Assembly: GCF_002127325.2 (NCBI RefSeq)
Contig: NC_035448.2
Coordinates: forward strand, 127,508,561 to 127,572,560
From: Helianthus annuus
Taxonomy: Eukaryota > Streptophyta > Magnoliopsida > Asterales > Asteraceae
Direction: 5' to 3'
DNA length: 64,000 nt
The position numbers and the translations under genes are program-made. The notes below the pieces were generated by a model. That model had not been told where the DNA came from. It did not search any database and was given only the letters and a program-made list of their open reading frames with translations. Within the stretch, counting starts at the first letter, position 1. Every line of letters starts with the position of its first letter. This document shows, piece by piece, positions 22,353-33,849 of this stretch.

Positions 22353-24145
22353 TTTAATTATACACAAAATGAATTTAAACTCAAATTAAGCCCCGTAGGG
22401 GTATTTTGGTCATTTTAAAGGTTATAAAAGAGATTAAATAATAATCTGAGGTTCTGGTCCTAAATGATCAGTAAAAATATTTATTTTTGCAGGTAATATC
22501 AGTAGGGTATTGCATATATGTGAAATTTATCATTTATAACTAAACTATGTGCCGTAGGGGCACTTTGGTCATTTCACGTAAGCTTTAAAGGTCAAATTTG
22601 GAAATCTGAGTTCAAAACTTTTACTTACTGTTAAAGTATAAAACTTTACTTAAAACATCAGTAGGTATTAAGTCTTATATGTCAAAAATAGTTTTAATCC
22701 ATACTATGCGTTTAAAAACGCGTAAAAATCGGTTTTAAGCGATTTTCAGGTTATATAAGGAAAGCTTAGATTTTTATCAGTCCAGAAGGCTTAAAATATT
22801 TTATTTAACATATAAAATCAATAGCAAAAGGTTTGGTATCAAAATGTTATGTAAAACTCATTTTATTAACAAAAAGGGTATAACCGTTAATTACCGAATC
22901 AAAGCAATAACCCTACGTTATGATCAGTTTAAAAATAATTAAAAATCTTCAAAAATCCCAAAATATTATATTACATCAGTGGGTAAAAGGTTTGGTGTCA
23001 AAATTTGGGTTTAAATAGGCTTTATGCGAAATATGTCGTTTAATTGATAAAAAGCTTTCAAATTACGATATTGAGCATAACTCTTAATTTAGACCTCAAA
23101 CTGATGTCAAATTTTTAGGACATGTTTATAAATCAGTAATAAAGGTTTTTGTCCTCTCACATTTTCAAAAATCTCATTTTAATATTAAAAGGGCATATTG
23201 GTCAACATTTAAGCAATTAACGGAAACATGCATATGAATCGGATTACAAAGGGACCATATTGTATAATCTCAGAGGGTTAGACTAACATGTAATATGGTC
23301 CTAAAGAAACCATAAGGCATATCTAAACTAAGTTAATTCGGGTCAGAATTGAAAGTCAAAGCAAAAGTCTACTTTTGCGACTTTCGGTTCCGAACCGAGC
23401 CTAAACTTGGAATTATCGGGTTGAACATGCTTAGACATGTTCGTACATTATTTACCAAGTTATTTTAGTGTTAAAACAGGTTCCATAACTTCTACATTAT
23501 CAGTTATGAATTTATTTGCAAAAATAGCTTTTGTTGACTTTTTATAATTAAGTTTGACCCGACAATTGACCAAGTTAGAGTGGAAATCAGAGGGTGTCCT
23601 TTTAAGGGTTTATTACCCACATAATTACCAACTCATAGTCACTTTCAATTCGAAAAATGACTGGACCATTAGTGATTAATCACTAAGTCAAAGCTTAATT
23701 ATGACGGCTTTGAATTTTGGTCACTAAGCTAATAAAACCTTAATTACAGAGGCTAAGAGCACTTACAACAGTCCCTAGCACGAAAATTTGAACTAATAGA
23801 GCCTCCTTAAAGACCAGGTTACTCCAGGGAACTTGCTTTGAGAGTGTGTTTGTAAATTTTCTTGAAGTGTGGATGAACAAGTAAAGAAATGAGGCCTTTA
23901 TATAGGATTTCAAATGTTCTAGGATCAAGACAAGTGTTTCCCAGATGTTTTATGATGTTAACATGTGTATAGTGGTATTCCAAAACAGTTAAATGCTGCT
24001 GTTTTCGTCCCTGAATTGCAGAGGATCAGAATGGAGATTTCAGGTTGCAGAGCTGGGCAGCTGGCAGTTCAGGCTGGAAACCAGCCTCCGTCACGCCACG
24101 CGCCAAACCAGGTCAAACCTGGCGCGCCACGCGAGGGGGAGGGTT
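22353..24145. other. Non-coding, LTR-like region without a clear owner
   Basis: No ORF that looks real. The stretch has two related blocks, GCCCCGTAGGGGTATTTTGGTC near 22391 and GTGCCGTAGGGGCACTTTGGTC near 22550, and AT-rich text of the kind found in long plant LTRs, but I cannot match it to any other element here or define its ends. It contains a GC-rich hairpin at 24095-24133. It lies outside the tandem duplication that begins at 24146. Confidence 0.4.
24095..24133. repeat. GC-rich hairpin flanked by GCCACGCG direct repeats
   Basis: CCAGGT-CAA-ACCTGG (24108-24122) forms a perfect stem that can extend through CGCG on both sides (24099-24102 and 24123-24126) past a bulge. GCCACGCG occurs on each side at 24095-24102 and 24126-24133. 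Confidence 0.6.
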
Positions 24146-24916
24146 TTCAAGCTGTTTTGTTTTGTTGCATGTTCAGTCCCTGCACTCATGTTACTCGATA
24201 ATCTGACATTTCCAGCATGCATGGTCAGTGTAAAAAGGCCAGGGGTGACCTAGGGAGTGTAGCCATGCATTTGCAAGTCTTGGACATATTGAAAAAGTCT
24301 CCCGATACTAGAATTGTGATATTTACACTTTTAACCCCTATTCTTGGAAACTTCAATATACTTCAAAATTTTGAATCGGATTTTTATGGAACTTTTATCA
24401 GATGTTCATGAGGGTGTAATAATGTATTACAAAGCCTTGGGAATGTTAATAGGTCACTCAGAGGTAAAAATTAACATGTTGACACTTTTAACCCCTGTGT
24501 TTTGTAACTTTTGATCTTTAAGCGCAAACGACTTTTAGTGTCTGACAATTTATTCAAAAATGAATATGGACATTATACAGAGTCATTCAGGGGCACAAGT
24601 TTGGCATGTTGATGCTTTTGGTCCTTTTGTTTACATCTTTGCATTGTTTGACAGTTTTAGTCCCTCAAGATATTTTAAATCACAATTAGGGTTTATAACA
24701 CGTGTCACCAATGTAATGGATGTGATTTTACGAGGTGTTACATCAAGTAACGAAATCCATCCCTCTACATGTGGGTATGTAATGTATCAAACGAAGTTAC
24801 AAAACCAACGTAGTTAGTTTTTTTTACCAACCAAAACATGCTTTTATTCACTTAAAGAAGAAAACAAACATGCAGACTTAGCAAGCAACTAATGCCTACA
24901 TAGTACAAAACCCAGA
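24146..24916. repeat. Tandem duplication unit 1, flank part a
   Basis: From TTCAAGCTG at 24146 onward this stretch is nearly identical to 58525-59295, with only scattered base changes. The last 100 bases, read on the minus strand, look like the 3' untranslated end of a gene (AATAAA within GTGAATAAAAGC near 24845). The segment is cut at 24916 by element C and resumes at 33850. Confidence 0.85.
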
Positions 24917-26264
24917 TGTAAGGACCTTCAAAAATGTCCCTAAATAACCCGTAAATATAAACTCGGACTCCTGAAACCCTAATCCATGTCAAAAACAAAG
25001 AAATCTAGAAAATTGGTCTTCAGGCGGGCCGCGTAAAGGTTAAGCATGTCCTTATGCGGGCCGCGTCAACTTGAAATTCATCCAGATAAGCATCCGGGCC
25101 ACGTATAACCCATCTGTCAACCCTAACCCATGACCCATGCAGCCTATACGTAGACTAGGCGGCCACGCGGGCCGCGCAAGATTTAACTAAGGATTTACGT
25201 GGGCCGCGTAAAACCCAAATTTAGGCTATAAATAGCCTAGCTCAGGAGCTTTCATTCTGTTGTCGAAACACTTTCAATTATAAACGAATTCTCACTGTTA
25301 AAGCTATAATTTCATAATAGCGAGGTGCTACTACGATACCGGTATTAACTCGATCGCTATTACGATTCAACGTCCGATCGACTGAAACTATCCAACGAAT
25401 GTTTAAGTGCTGCTCAAATTGGGTTTATACTTTGTCATTCGTCGTTAATTTGATGGATGTTTAAGTATCGCACTTTGTCATTTGTTGTGAGGGTTTAATC
25501 TCGTGAATTGTCGTAAATGTTGTATTAGTTACTAACCAAGTTCATGTGCATTGTTATTTAAATTAGGTTAAACATGCTAATCAGTAGATTAAACTCCGCC
25601 CGCATAAATCTGCAATATGAGTCATTCTCTTTCTACCAAACTTGCTTTCAAAATCATGTTGTTTTCAAAAGTTATCATTACAGGGATTAAGTCTTTGTAG
25701 TCTTCATTACAACCGGTATGTGGGGTTTTGTATACATTACTTGTTATCCGTCACCATTGGACAACGGGTTAGCCAAGAGGTGACATGACCATAGTCACAG
25801 ACACCATTGGACAACGAGATAGCCAATGGGTGGTCGAGTGACAAATACCGTGGGTATATGGTTGGCATGTAGAAACATTGTAATCGCTCTTAATACTGTA
25901 AATTATAACAATGCATCGTTTTACACAAAAAGAATGATTCACTCAGTATTTCCCCGCTGACAAAACCTTTTTCAAACATGTTTCAGGTGATCTTATGTGA
26001 TCTAGGAAAAGTGCCGTGAAGCACTACAAGCTTAAGGAAGTGGCTCAATATAAATAAATAAAGAAACATGTTTTGTGAAATAAAGATTTTCCAGTGAAAT
26101 CACTTTATTGTAAATTACAGGGTTTTATCCCTAAATTATGTAATAAAGTAAACGGGCATTTTTAGATCCTGTATTAAAGACTTCCGCTGTCGCCTAAATT
26201 AAATACCACGGGATTCCTGTCCCGCGGCTCTGGACCGGGTCAAACCGGGGCTAGGGCCGTGACA
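24917..26264 (+). mobile_element. 5' LTR of element C
   Basis: TATA box TATAAATA at 25227-25234 in GGCTATAAATAGCC, which is itself palindromic. Upstream are four GC blocks of the GCGGGCCGCGTAA type (25023-25210). Two related blocks with ATTGGACAACG and AGCCAA follow at 25755-25835. No coding sequence is seen. Confidence 0.9.
25227..25234 (+). promoter_or_regulatory. Probable LTR TATA box of element C
   Basis: TATAAATA, about 20 bases downstream of the last GC palindrome. The same sequence occurs in the 3' LTR at 32813-32820. Confidence 0.65.
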
Positions 26265-26272
26265 GGAAAAGG

Positions 26273-26285
26273 TGGTATCAGAGCC
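26273..26285 (+). other. Primer binding site of element C
   Basis: TGGTATCAGAGCC, initiator-Met type, 8 bases after the LTR end. Confidence 0.9.
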
Positions 26286-26383
26286 ACTGATTTAAGCTAA
26301 TTAAGTATTCAGCAAAATACTTAATTTTACTGATTGCCATTCTGTGATTATGTGTTTTATTAACTGACTATTTGTTAGTTACA

Positions 26384-26769
26384 GTATGGGTTAACAAAGA
26401 CTTTCGGCTATCTATTATAAATTAGATACTTCACGTAAAGAAAAAGGAACTTCCTCAAAATACCCAGCAGATATGGATGAAGGAATATTTGTCCATAATG
26501 CACAGTTTGAAAAGCCACTTTCTCCCAATAAAAGAAGTTTGATTATTAGGAAAAGTTAGGAGAAAGGAAAGAAATCACAACCAAAGGAAGTGAGGTTTAA
26601 TCCGGAAACCCAGGAAATAAGCAATAATCCACCTTGGGAAGACAAATTAGATGAAAAACGGGCAGATCTTTATATGTTAGCAACGGTAGCAGTAAATACC
26701 AACCTTCAAAACTATCAGGACCCTGAAACAGTATTAGCACCTATATTACCTACAAGCCAGAAGCTCTAA
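26384..26769 (+). pseudogene. ORF1 first part of element C, degenerate
   Basis: The frame contains YPADMDEGIFVHNAQFEKP, which aligns with the YSADTEEGIFVFKAQSEEP stretch of ORF1 in A2. An ATG lies at 26384, but it is followed almost at once by TAA, and another stop (TAG) follows near 26558 after IIRKS. The rest (KEVRFNPETQEI, ILPTSQKL) ends at TAA 26769. It is a broken N-terminal half of the extra ORF, whose C-terminal half is the open frame at 26940. Confidence 0.6.
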
Positions 26770-26939
26770 AGAAAAGTTATCCCGTAAAATAAATAAATTA
26801 CGATAAACTCTAGTGTGTTTCAAATTTCAGTTGTCCTTTGTATTAGATTAATCACACGGTATGCAATAATACTTAAATGTTTATTTATGAAATTTTGTTA
26901 TAAAATTTTAACTTAGGATTTTGTGTGCATTTTGCATAT

Positions 26940-27653
26940 ATGCTAAACAACATGAATGAGTTATCTGAAGCCCTTCAGAATCTCAATCTCTATCCTGTAC
27001 CAATAGAAGTTTCCAACGACTTCACTGGTTACATTGCTGATTTGGAGGAACCTATGGAATTTCAAGCTCCACCTCCGGAGAAAGCAAAGCCTAAGAAAAG
27101 AAGAAGATATGTAGGATGGAGGAAAGTGTGCAGGAGGAAACGAGCAACTAGGAAAATTCCCAAAATAGAAAATCCTATGGATAAAGGAAAAGGGATCGAG
27201 ATTGGAGAAAGTTCTAGGCCAGCAGAGATAGAAATCGGGGAAAATGTTAGGCAAACAAAAATAGAAATCGGGGAAAGTTCTAAGCAAACTGAAGAATTTC
27301 CATTTCAGGAGGAATTAGATCATCTACTGGCAAGCTGTGATATCATTAGACCTATCACCAACAATCTCTACCCTTATCCTGCTGAAACCCAACTTCCAAT
27401 GAACTTGGAACCAGCTATTCCAGACCCTCTAATCCACGCCCAACCTTTAGGAGAAATGGACGAATGGTGGACTAACGACTGGCAGTTTCAAAACCTTCTT
27501 AATAATCCTTATAGCTTTTTCCCTCAGTTCGACCCAGAACCTATACCAAACCCACCGATGAGTAATGAGAACCTAGTCGAACTCCGCCATTTTGGCGAGG
27601 AGCTGATAGGTACAGGGAATAGGATCCGGGAAATGGGAGAACAAATCTCCTAG
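26940..27653 (+). CDS. ORF1 C-terminal part of element C
   Basis: Open frame of 237 codons from ATG 26940 (MLNNMNELSEALQNL). An ATG at 26952 is equally possible. Features in order are: an acidic N-terminus, a strongly basic stretch (KAKPKKRRRYVGWRKVCRRKRATRK, roughly residues 45-70), a tandem repeat of about 14 residues built on IEIGES (three or four copies, residues 85-115), then a Pro/Asn-rich region and PNPPMSNENLVELR, which matches the end of ORF1 in A2. The basic block could act as a nuclear localisation or nucleic-acid-binding segment (inference). It lies between the PBS and gag. Its function is unknown. Confidence 0.55.
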   Translation: MLNNMNELSEALQNLNLYPVPIEVSNDFTGYIADLEEPMEFQAPPPEKAKPKKRRRYVGWRKVCRRKRATRKIPKIENPMDKGKGIEIGESSRPAEIEIGENVRQTKIEIGESSKQTEEFPFQEELDHLLASCDIIRPITNNLYPYPAETQLPMNLEPAIPDPLIHAQPLGEMDEWWTNDWQFQNLLNNPYSFFPQFDPEPIPNPPMSNENLVELRHFGEELIGTGNRIREMGEQIS

Positions 27654-27961
27654 AAATACGACGAGAGGGAACGTCGCTACTAAAAAGCCAGCTGATAAAG
27701 GAACAGTGGGGTTGGGAGGATATGTTTGTATAATAACAGTAGTAACAAAAAAAATATAACTCTGTAAAATAGCTTAAAAATAAAAATTCTGTAAAATAAC
27801 AGTGTGTACGGATGCCTAATATAATCTATAAAAATGAAAGTCGAGAAATCGACAATTTTGGCTATACGTGTGTTGTAAAAAATTTATGTGCTTATGTGCA
27901 ATTGTTTTGTTTAATTATCGATTATTTGACACTAATAATTTACACCTATAATAATTACCAG
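27654..27961 (+). other. Gag leader of element C
   Basis: About 300 AT-rich bases between ORF1 and gag, equivalent to 19691-19926 in A2. No gene is seen. Confidence 0.6.
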
Positions 27962-30900
27962 ATGGAAAACGCTGGTAATGAACCAGTTAATGAAGTGAAT
28001 CAATCTGAGCAAAATCAGGAAAATAAATTTATGACTAGACAAGATATCGAGAATATCGTTGCTCAAGGGATAGCTAATGCTATTCCAGCAATTCTGGCTG
28101 CTGCCTAGAAACCTGCTGAACCTCAATAAATCATTCCTAGTAAACGTACTCAAGAAGATAACTTCAGTAATAGCATAAACGGAGGCGACAATCATGATAA
28201 TCACAACAATGATCCACGGCAGGCCCCACTTCTTAAGAAAATGAAAGCTGCAACACCTGGTTGCACTTACAAAGAATTTCTTGCTTGTAAACCAGCTGAA
28301 TTTGCAGGCAATGAAGGGGCAACTGCGACACTACGTTGGTTGGAGAAGACCGAAGCAGTAATTATGATAAGGAAATGTGCTGAAGATGACAGGGTTATGT
28401 ATGCGTCACATCTTTTCAAAGAAGGGGCATTAGAATGGTGGAATACGGTACTTCAAGCAAAAGGAAGAAATATGGCCTATGCCATGAATTGGGAAGAATT
28501 TAAGCAGCTAATGGAAAGAAAATTCTGGCCCGGGTATGAAAAGGAACAAATGGCAAATAAGTTCCTGAGCCATCGTATGTTGGGTGTAGACTGTCGAGGA
28601 TATACTTCAACATTCTTCGAATATGCGAGAGTGGTACCAACCCTGGCTTCGCCAGAACCGGTGCTTATTTCCCGTTATATTTGGGGATTGATTGGTGAAA
28701 TCCGTAATATCGTTAAAGCTGCGAGACCTCGCACTATAGACGATGCTGTGGAATTAGCTAACACCCTAACTGACGAATTGGTACGTACAAAAGAAGAAAA
28801 TCGGAAGAAGGAATTGGCTCAGAAAATTACTCAAGGATTTCGTATGGGTAATAATAGCAAGTTCAAGAAAAGAGGAATCGGGCAATCTTCCACTCCGCCT
28901 TTCTGCAGGAATTGCAGAAAGAAACATTTTGGAAAATGCAATGAAACCTGTAACTTTTGCAAAGCTATAGGACATCGTGAGGAAGATGGTAGGAAAAAGA
29001 CCAGGGTCTGCTATAACTGTGGAGAAACCGGGCATTTCAGAACCGAATGTCCCAAACTGGTCAAACCAGCAGACAACAAAGCCAAGACGACCGACGGAAC
29101 TACTAAAAAGAATGCCAGAGCATTCCAGCTAACCACTCAAGAAGCAGAACTCATTCCCGATGTAATAGCTGATACGTTCCTAGTTCACAACGTGTTTGCA
29201 AAAGTATTATTTGACTCTGGTGCAAACCAAAGTTTTATCAATACTTCATTCTGCCAAGCTCTTAATTTACCCTTGACCAATCTTAGGCAGATTTTTACAG
29301 TCGAAACGGCAGATGGAAATTCTGTTAAAATAGATAAGGTCTTGCGAGAAGGAAAGATAGAACTACTAGGACATAAATTTTCTGCAAACCTGGTACCTAT
29401 GAAGTTAGCCGGATTCGATGTGGTGTTAGGAATGGATTGGTTAGTAGCCAACCGTGCTAGAATTCTCTGTGATAAAAATTCCGTAGAAATCCATACACCT
29501 ACAGGAGAAGTAATTTCAATCACAGGAGATAAACCTCGAAAGCCACTGAAATTCATTTCAGTAATGAAGTTGGTTAGTTATTCAAGAAAACAAGAAGTAG
29601 TGTACATGATTTCAGTAATTATTAACACAAAAAGTAAGGAACTTAAGGAAATCCCAGTAGTCTCAGCATATTCCGATGTATTCCCAGAAGAGTTACCCGG
29701 GTTACCACCCGATAGGGAAGTAGAGTTTAGGATCCATCTAATTCCTGGAACTACACCAATAGCCAAAGCACCTTATCGGTTAGCACCCACTGAAATGCTA
29801 GAATTGAAAAAGCAGTTAGATGAATTGCTAAGTAAAAGATTCATACAACCTAGTTCATCCCCTTGGAGAGCACCAGTGTTGTTTGTGAAGAAGAAAGATG
29901 GATCGATGAGAATGTGTATCGATTATAGGGAACTGAATAAGGTTACAATTAAGAATCGATACCCATTACCTAGGATTGACGATCTTTTTGATCAATTCCA
30001 GGGAGCTAGGTATTTTTCTAAGATAGACTTACACTCCGGATATCATCAGTTGAAAGTACAAGAGGAAGACATACCTAAAACTGCTTTCAGAACTAGGTAT
30101 GGTCATTATGAGTTTACAGTCATGCCCTTCGGACTAACAAATGCTCCTACAGCATTCATGGACATGATGAATCGGATTTGTAAACCATACTTGGATAAAT
30201 TCGTAATTGTCTTCATTGACGATATACTTATTTATTCCAAAAGTCAGGAAGAACACTGTGAGCACCTGTATGCACTCTTAACTTTGTTAAGAAAGGAAAA
30301 GCTTTACGCCAAATTCTCGAAGTGTGAATTCTGGCTGCAAGAAGTGCAATTTTTAGGGCATATGGTAAATCACGAAGGTATTCACGTAGATCCTTCTAAA
30401 ATAGAAGCAATCACCAAATGGAAGGTTCCGCAAACAGCTATGGAAATTAGAAGCTTTCTAGGCTTAGCTGGATACTACAGACGATTTATTAAGGATTTTT
30501 CTAAGATAGCTGTACCCTTGACTAAGCTAACCTGTAAAGCAGTTAAGTTTGAATGGGGAACTAGACAAGAAGAAGCTTTTAAGATTTTAAAGCAAAGGTT
30601 GACAAATGCTCCAATTTTAGCCTTGCCAGAAGGAACTGAAGATTTTGAAGTATATTGTGATGCTTCAAAATTAGGATTAGGATGTGTGCTAATGCAACGC
30701 AAGAAAGTAATTGCGTATGCCTCCAGGCAATTGAAGAAGCACGAGGAAAATTATACGACTCATGACTTAGAATTAGGAGCTATAATTTTTGCCCTTAAGA
30801 TCTGGAGACATTATCTGTATGGAAGTAAGTTTACTGTTTATACAGATCATAAAAGTCTAAGGTATATATTTGGGCAGAAAGAGTTGAATATGAGGCAAAG

Positions 30901-32466
30901 AAGATGGATGGAAATCCTGAGTGACTACGACTGTGATATCCAATATCACGAAGGAAAAGCAAACATAGTCGCTGATGCTCTAAGTCGTAAGTATCATGAA
31001 AAGCAAAAGCAAATCCTTGCTCTTAGATTAAATCTGCAATTTGATTTAATGGAACAATTAAAGAAAATTCAAGAAACAGCAATCGAAGACAATGCTGAAG
31101 AAATGAAAGGACGAATAAAGGAGTTAGAGCAAGGAAATGATGGAATTTGGAGATTCCACAAGAAAAGAATTTGGGTACCTAAGCAAGGAGAATTAAGAGA
31201 TAAGATTTTAGAAGAAGCTCATAAATCCAAGTATACCATGCATCCAGGAAACAATAAGATGTACCAAGATTTAAGAAATAATTTCTGGGGGATAGGAATG
31301 AAAAAGGACATAGCTAAATATGTATCTAAGTGTCTTACTTGTTCGCAAGTAAAGTCAGAACATCAGAAACCTTCAGGACTACTACAACAGTTAGAGATGC
31401 CTGTATGGAAATGGGAACTCATAACAATGGACTTTGTTACTAAGTTACTCAAAACCAGAAAAGGTAATGATGCAATTTGGGTAATTGTAGACCGATTAAC
31501 CAAATCAGCTCATTTTCTACCATGAAAGAAACCTTTAGCATGGAAAGGTTAGCAAAGTTGTACGTAGACGAAGTAGTATCCTTACATGGAGTTCCGCTCT
31601 CCATTGTATCGAATAGAGATAGTCGTTTCACTTCTCATTTATGGACTAGTTTCCAGGAAGCAATGGGAACCCGATTAAATTTAAGTACTGCATATCATCC
31701 ACAAACAGACGGACAAAGTGAAAGGACGATACAAACTCTAGAAGACATGCTCCGAGCATGTGTAATTGATTTTGGTGGTAACTGGGATAACCACTTACCC
31801 TTAATTGAATTCTCCTATAACAATAGTTATCATTCAAGCATTGAAGCTGGCCCAGTTGAAGCACTATATGGACGTAAGTGTAGAACTCCAGTTTGTTAGG
31901 AAGAAATAGGAGAAAGTCAGTTATCAGGTCCTGAAATTATGCAAGAAACCACTGACAAGATAACTCAAATCAAGGAAAGACTGAAAACGGCTCGAGATCG
32001 TCAGAAAAGCTATGCAGATAATCGCCGCAAGCCGCTAGAATTTCAAGTTGGAGACAAGGTACTCTTGAAAGTTTCTCCTTGGAAAGGAGTCATACGATTC
32101 GGTAAGAAAGGAAAGTTGAGTCCAAGATATGTAGGACCATTTCCAGTAATTCAACGAATAGGACCAGTTACTTATCGTTTACAACTACTAGAAGAATTAG
32201 CTGGAGTACATGACGTATTTCATGTATCCAACCTCAAGAAATATCTATCGGACGAATCCCTGGTAGTACCTCTTCCAGAGATAGAGGTAAATGAAAAATT
32301 GAAATTTGTGGAGAAACCACTGCAGATAGAAGATAGAAAGATCAAGTTTCTTAAACATAAACGGCTGGTGCAGGTCAAAGTCAAGTGGGATTTGAAAAGA
32401 GGACCAGAATACACCTGGGAGCTGGAATCAGAAATGAAGCACAAATATCCACACTTATTTCAATAA
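27962..32466 (+). pseudogene. Gag-pol of element C, four small lesions
   Basis: Starts MENAGNEPVNEVNQSEQ at 27962. Two stops (TAG 28106, TAA 28127) precede an open run of 1094 codons from 28241. Domains in order are: gag ([12 protein letters not shown]), zinc knuckles (the first lacks its last Cys, [14 protein letters not shown]; the second, [14 protein letters not shown], is complete), protease (FDSGANQSF), reverse transcriptase ([33 protein letters not shown]), RNase H ([11 protein letters not shown]) and integrase zinc finger ([19 protein letters not shown]). A one-base deletion at about 31521 shifts the frame inside integrase, and TAG at 31897-31899 replaces a Trp codon. The chromodomain-like tail ends YPHLFQ at 32466. 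Otherwise it is full length and the best-preserved Tekay pol in the window. Confidence 0.92.
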
Positions 32467-32489
32467 ATCTCGAGGACGAGATTTTAATT

Positions 32490-32502
32490 AAGGTGGGGAG
32501 GA
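32490..32502 (+). other. Polypurine tract of element C
   Basis: AAGGTGGGGAGGA immediately before the LTR start TGTAAGG. Confidence 0.85.
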
Positions 32503-33849
32503 TGTAAGGACCTTCAAAAATGTCCCTAAATAACCCGTAAATATAAACTCGGACCCCTGAAACCCTAATCCATATCAAAAACCAAGAAATCTAGAAAATT
32601 GGTCTTCAGGCGGGCCGCGTAAAGGTTAAGCATGTCCTTACGCGGGCCGCGTCAACTTGAAATTCATCCGGATAAGCATCTGGGCCACGTATAGCCCATC
32701 TGTCAACCCTAACCCATGACCCATGCAGCCTATACGTAGACTAGGTGGCCACGCGGACCGCGTAAGATTTAACTAAGGGTTTACGCGGGCCGCGTAAAAC
32801 CCAAATTCAGGCTATAAATAGCCTAGCTCAGGAGCTTTCATTCTGTTGTCGAAACACTTTCAATTATAAACGAATTCTCATTGTTAAAGCTATAATTTCA
32901 TAATAGCGAGGTGCTGCTACGATACCGGGTATTAACTCGATCGCTATTGCGATTCAACGTCCGATCGATTGAAACTATCTAACGAATTTTTAAGTGCTGC
33001 TCATATTGGGTTAATACTTTGTCATTCGTCGTTAATTCGATGGATGTTTAAGTATCGCACTTTGTCATTTGTTGTGAGGGTTTAATCTCGTGAATTGTCG
33101 TAAATGTTGTATTAGTTACTAACCCAGTTCGTGTGCAGTTATTTAAATTAGGTTAAACAGGCTAATCAGTAGATTAAACTCCGCCCGCATAAATCTGCAA
33201 TGTGAGTCATTCTCTTTCTACCAAACTTGCTTTCAAAATCATGTTGTTTTCAAAAGTTATAATTGCAGGGATTAAGTCTTTGTAGTCTTCATTACAGCCG
33301 GTATGTAGGGTTTTGTATACATTACTTGTTATCCGTCACCATTGGACAACGGGTTAGCCAAGAGGTGACATGACCATAGTCACAGATACCATTGGACAAC
33401 GAGATAGCCAATGGGTGGTCGAGTGACAAATACCGTGGGTATATGGTTGACATGTAGAAACATTGTAATCGCTCTTAATACTGTAAATTATAACAATGCA
33501 TCGTTTTACACAAAAAGAATGATTCACTCAGTATTTCCCCGCTGACAAAACCTTTTTCAAACATGTTTCAGGTGATCTGATGTGATCTAGGAAAAGTGCC
33601 ATGAAGCACTACAAGCTTAAGGAAGTTGCTCAATATAAATAAATAAAGAAACATGTTTTGTGAAATAAAGATTTCCCAGTGAAATCACTTTATTGTAAAT
33701 TACAGGGTTTTATCCCTAAATTATGTAATAAAGTAAACGGGCATTTTTAGATCTTGTATTAAAGACTTCCGCTGTCGCCTAAATTAAATACCACGGGGTT
33801 CCTGTCCCGCGGCTCTGGACCGGGTCAAACCGGGGCTAGGGCCGTGACA
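32503..33849 (+). mobile_element. 3' LTR of element C
   Basis: Matches 24917-26264 with few differences. It holds a perfect copy of the palindrome TTTACGCGG-G-CCGCGTAAA at 32780-32798 and a TATA box at 32813-32820. In the 5' LTR the matching palindrome is damaged by one C-to-T change. Confidence 0.92.

Larger units (their letters stand above)
24917..33849 (+). mobile_element. Element C: near-intact Tekay-like retrotransposon
   Basis: Two LTRs of 1348 and 1347 bases (TGTAAGG start, GTGACA end), an initiator-Met PBS, split ORF1, gag-pol and polypurine tract. The target duplication is CCAGA at 24912-24916 against CCAAA at 33850-33854, one base different. The uninterrupted site, with a single CCAAA, is seen in the second duplication unit at about 59291. 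The LTRs differ at only a small fraction of positions. It is a different family from A, because LTR sequences are not alignable beyond GC palindromes, but gag-pol is clearly related. Confidence 0.93.

Noticed and set aside
22346..24742. Complete solo LTR (TGTTATA start to GGTGTTACA end)
   Set aside because: Ends look plausible, but the flanking five bases do not match and the proposed start overlaps the terminus of A2. It is left as an unassigned LTR-like region.
24560..24817. 85-codon ORF repeated at 58939-59196
   Set aside because: Conserved only because the segment was duplicated. The sequence looks like LTR or UTR text and no domain is seen.
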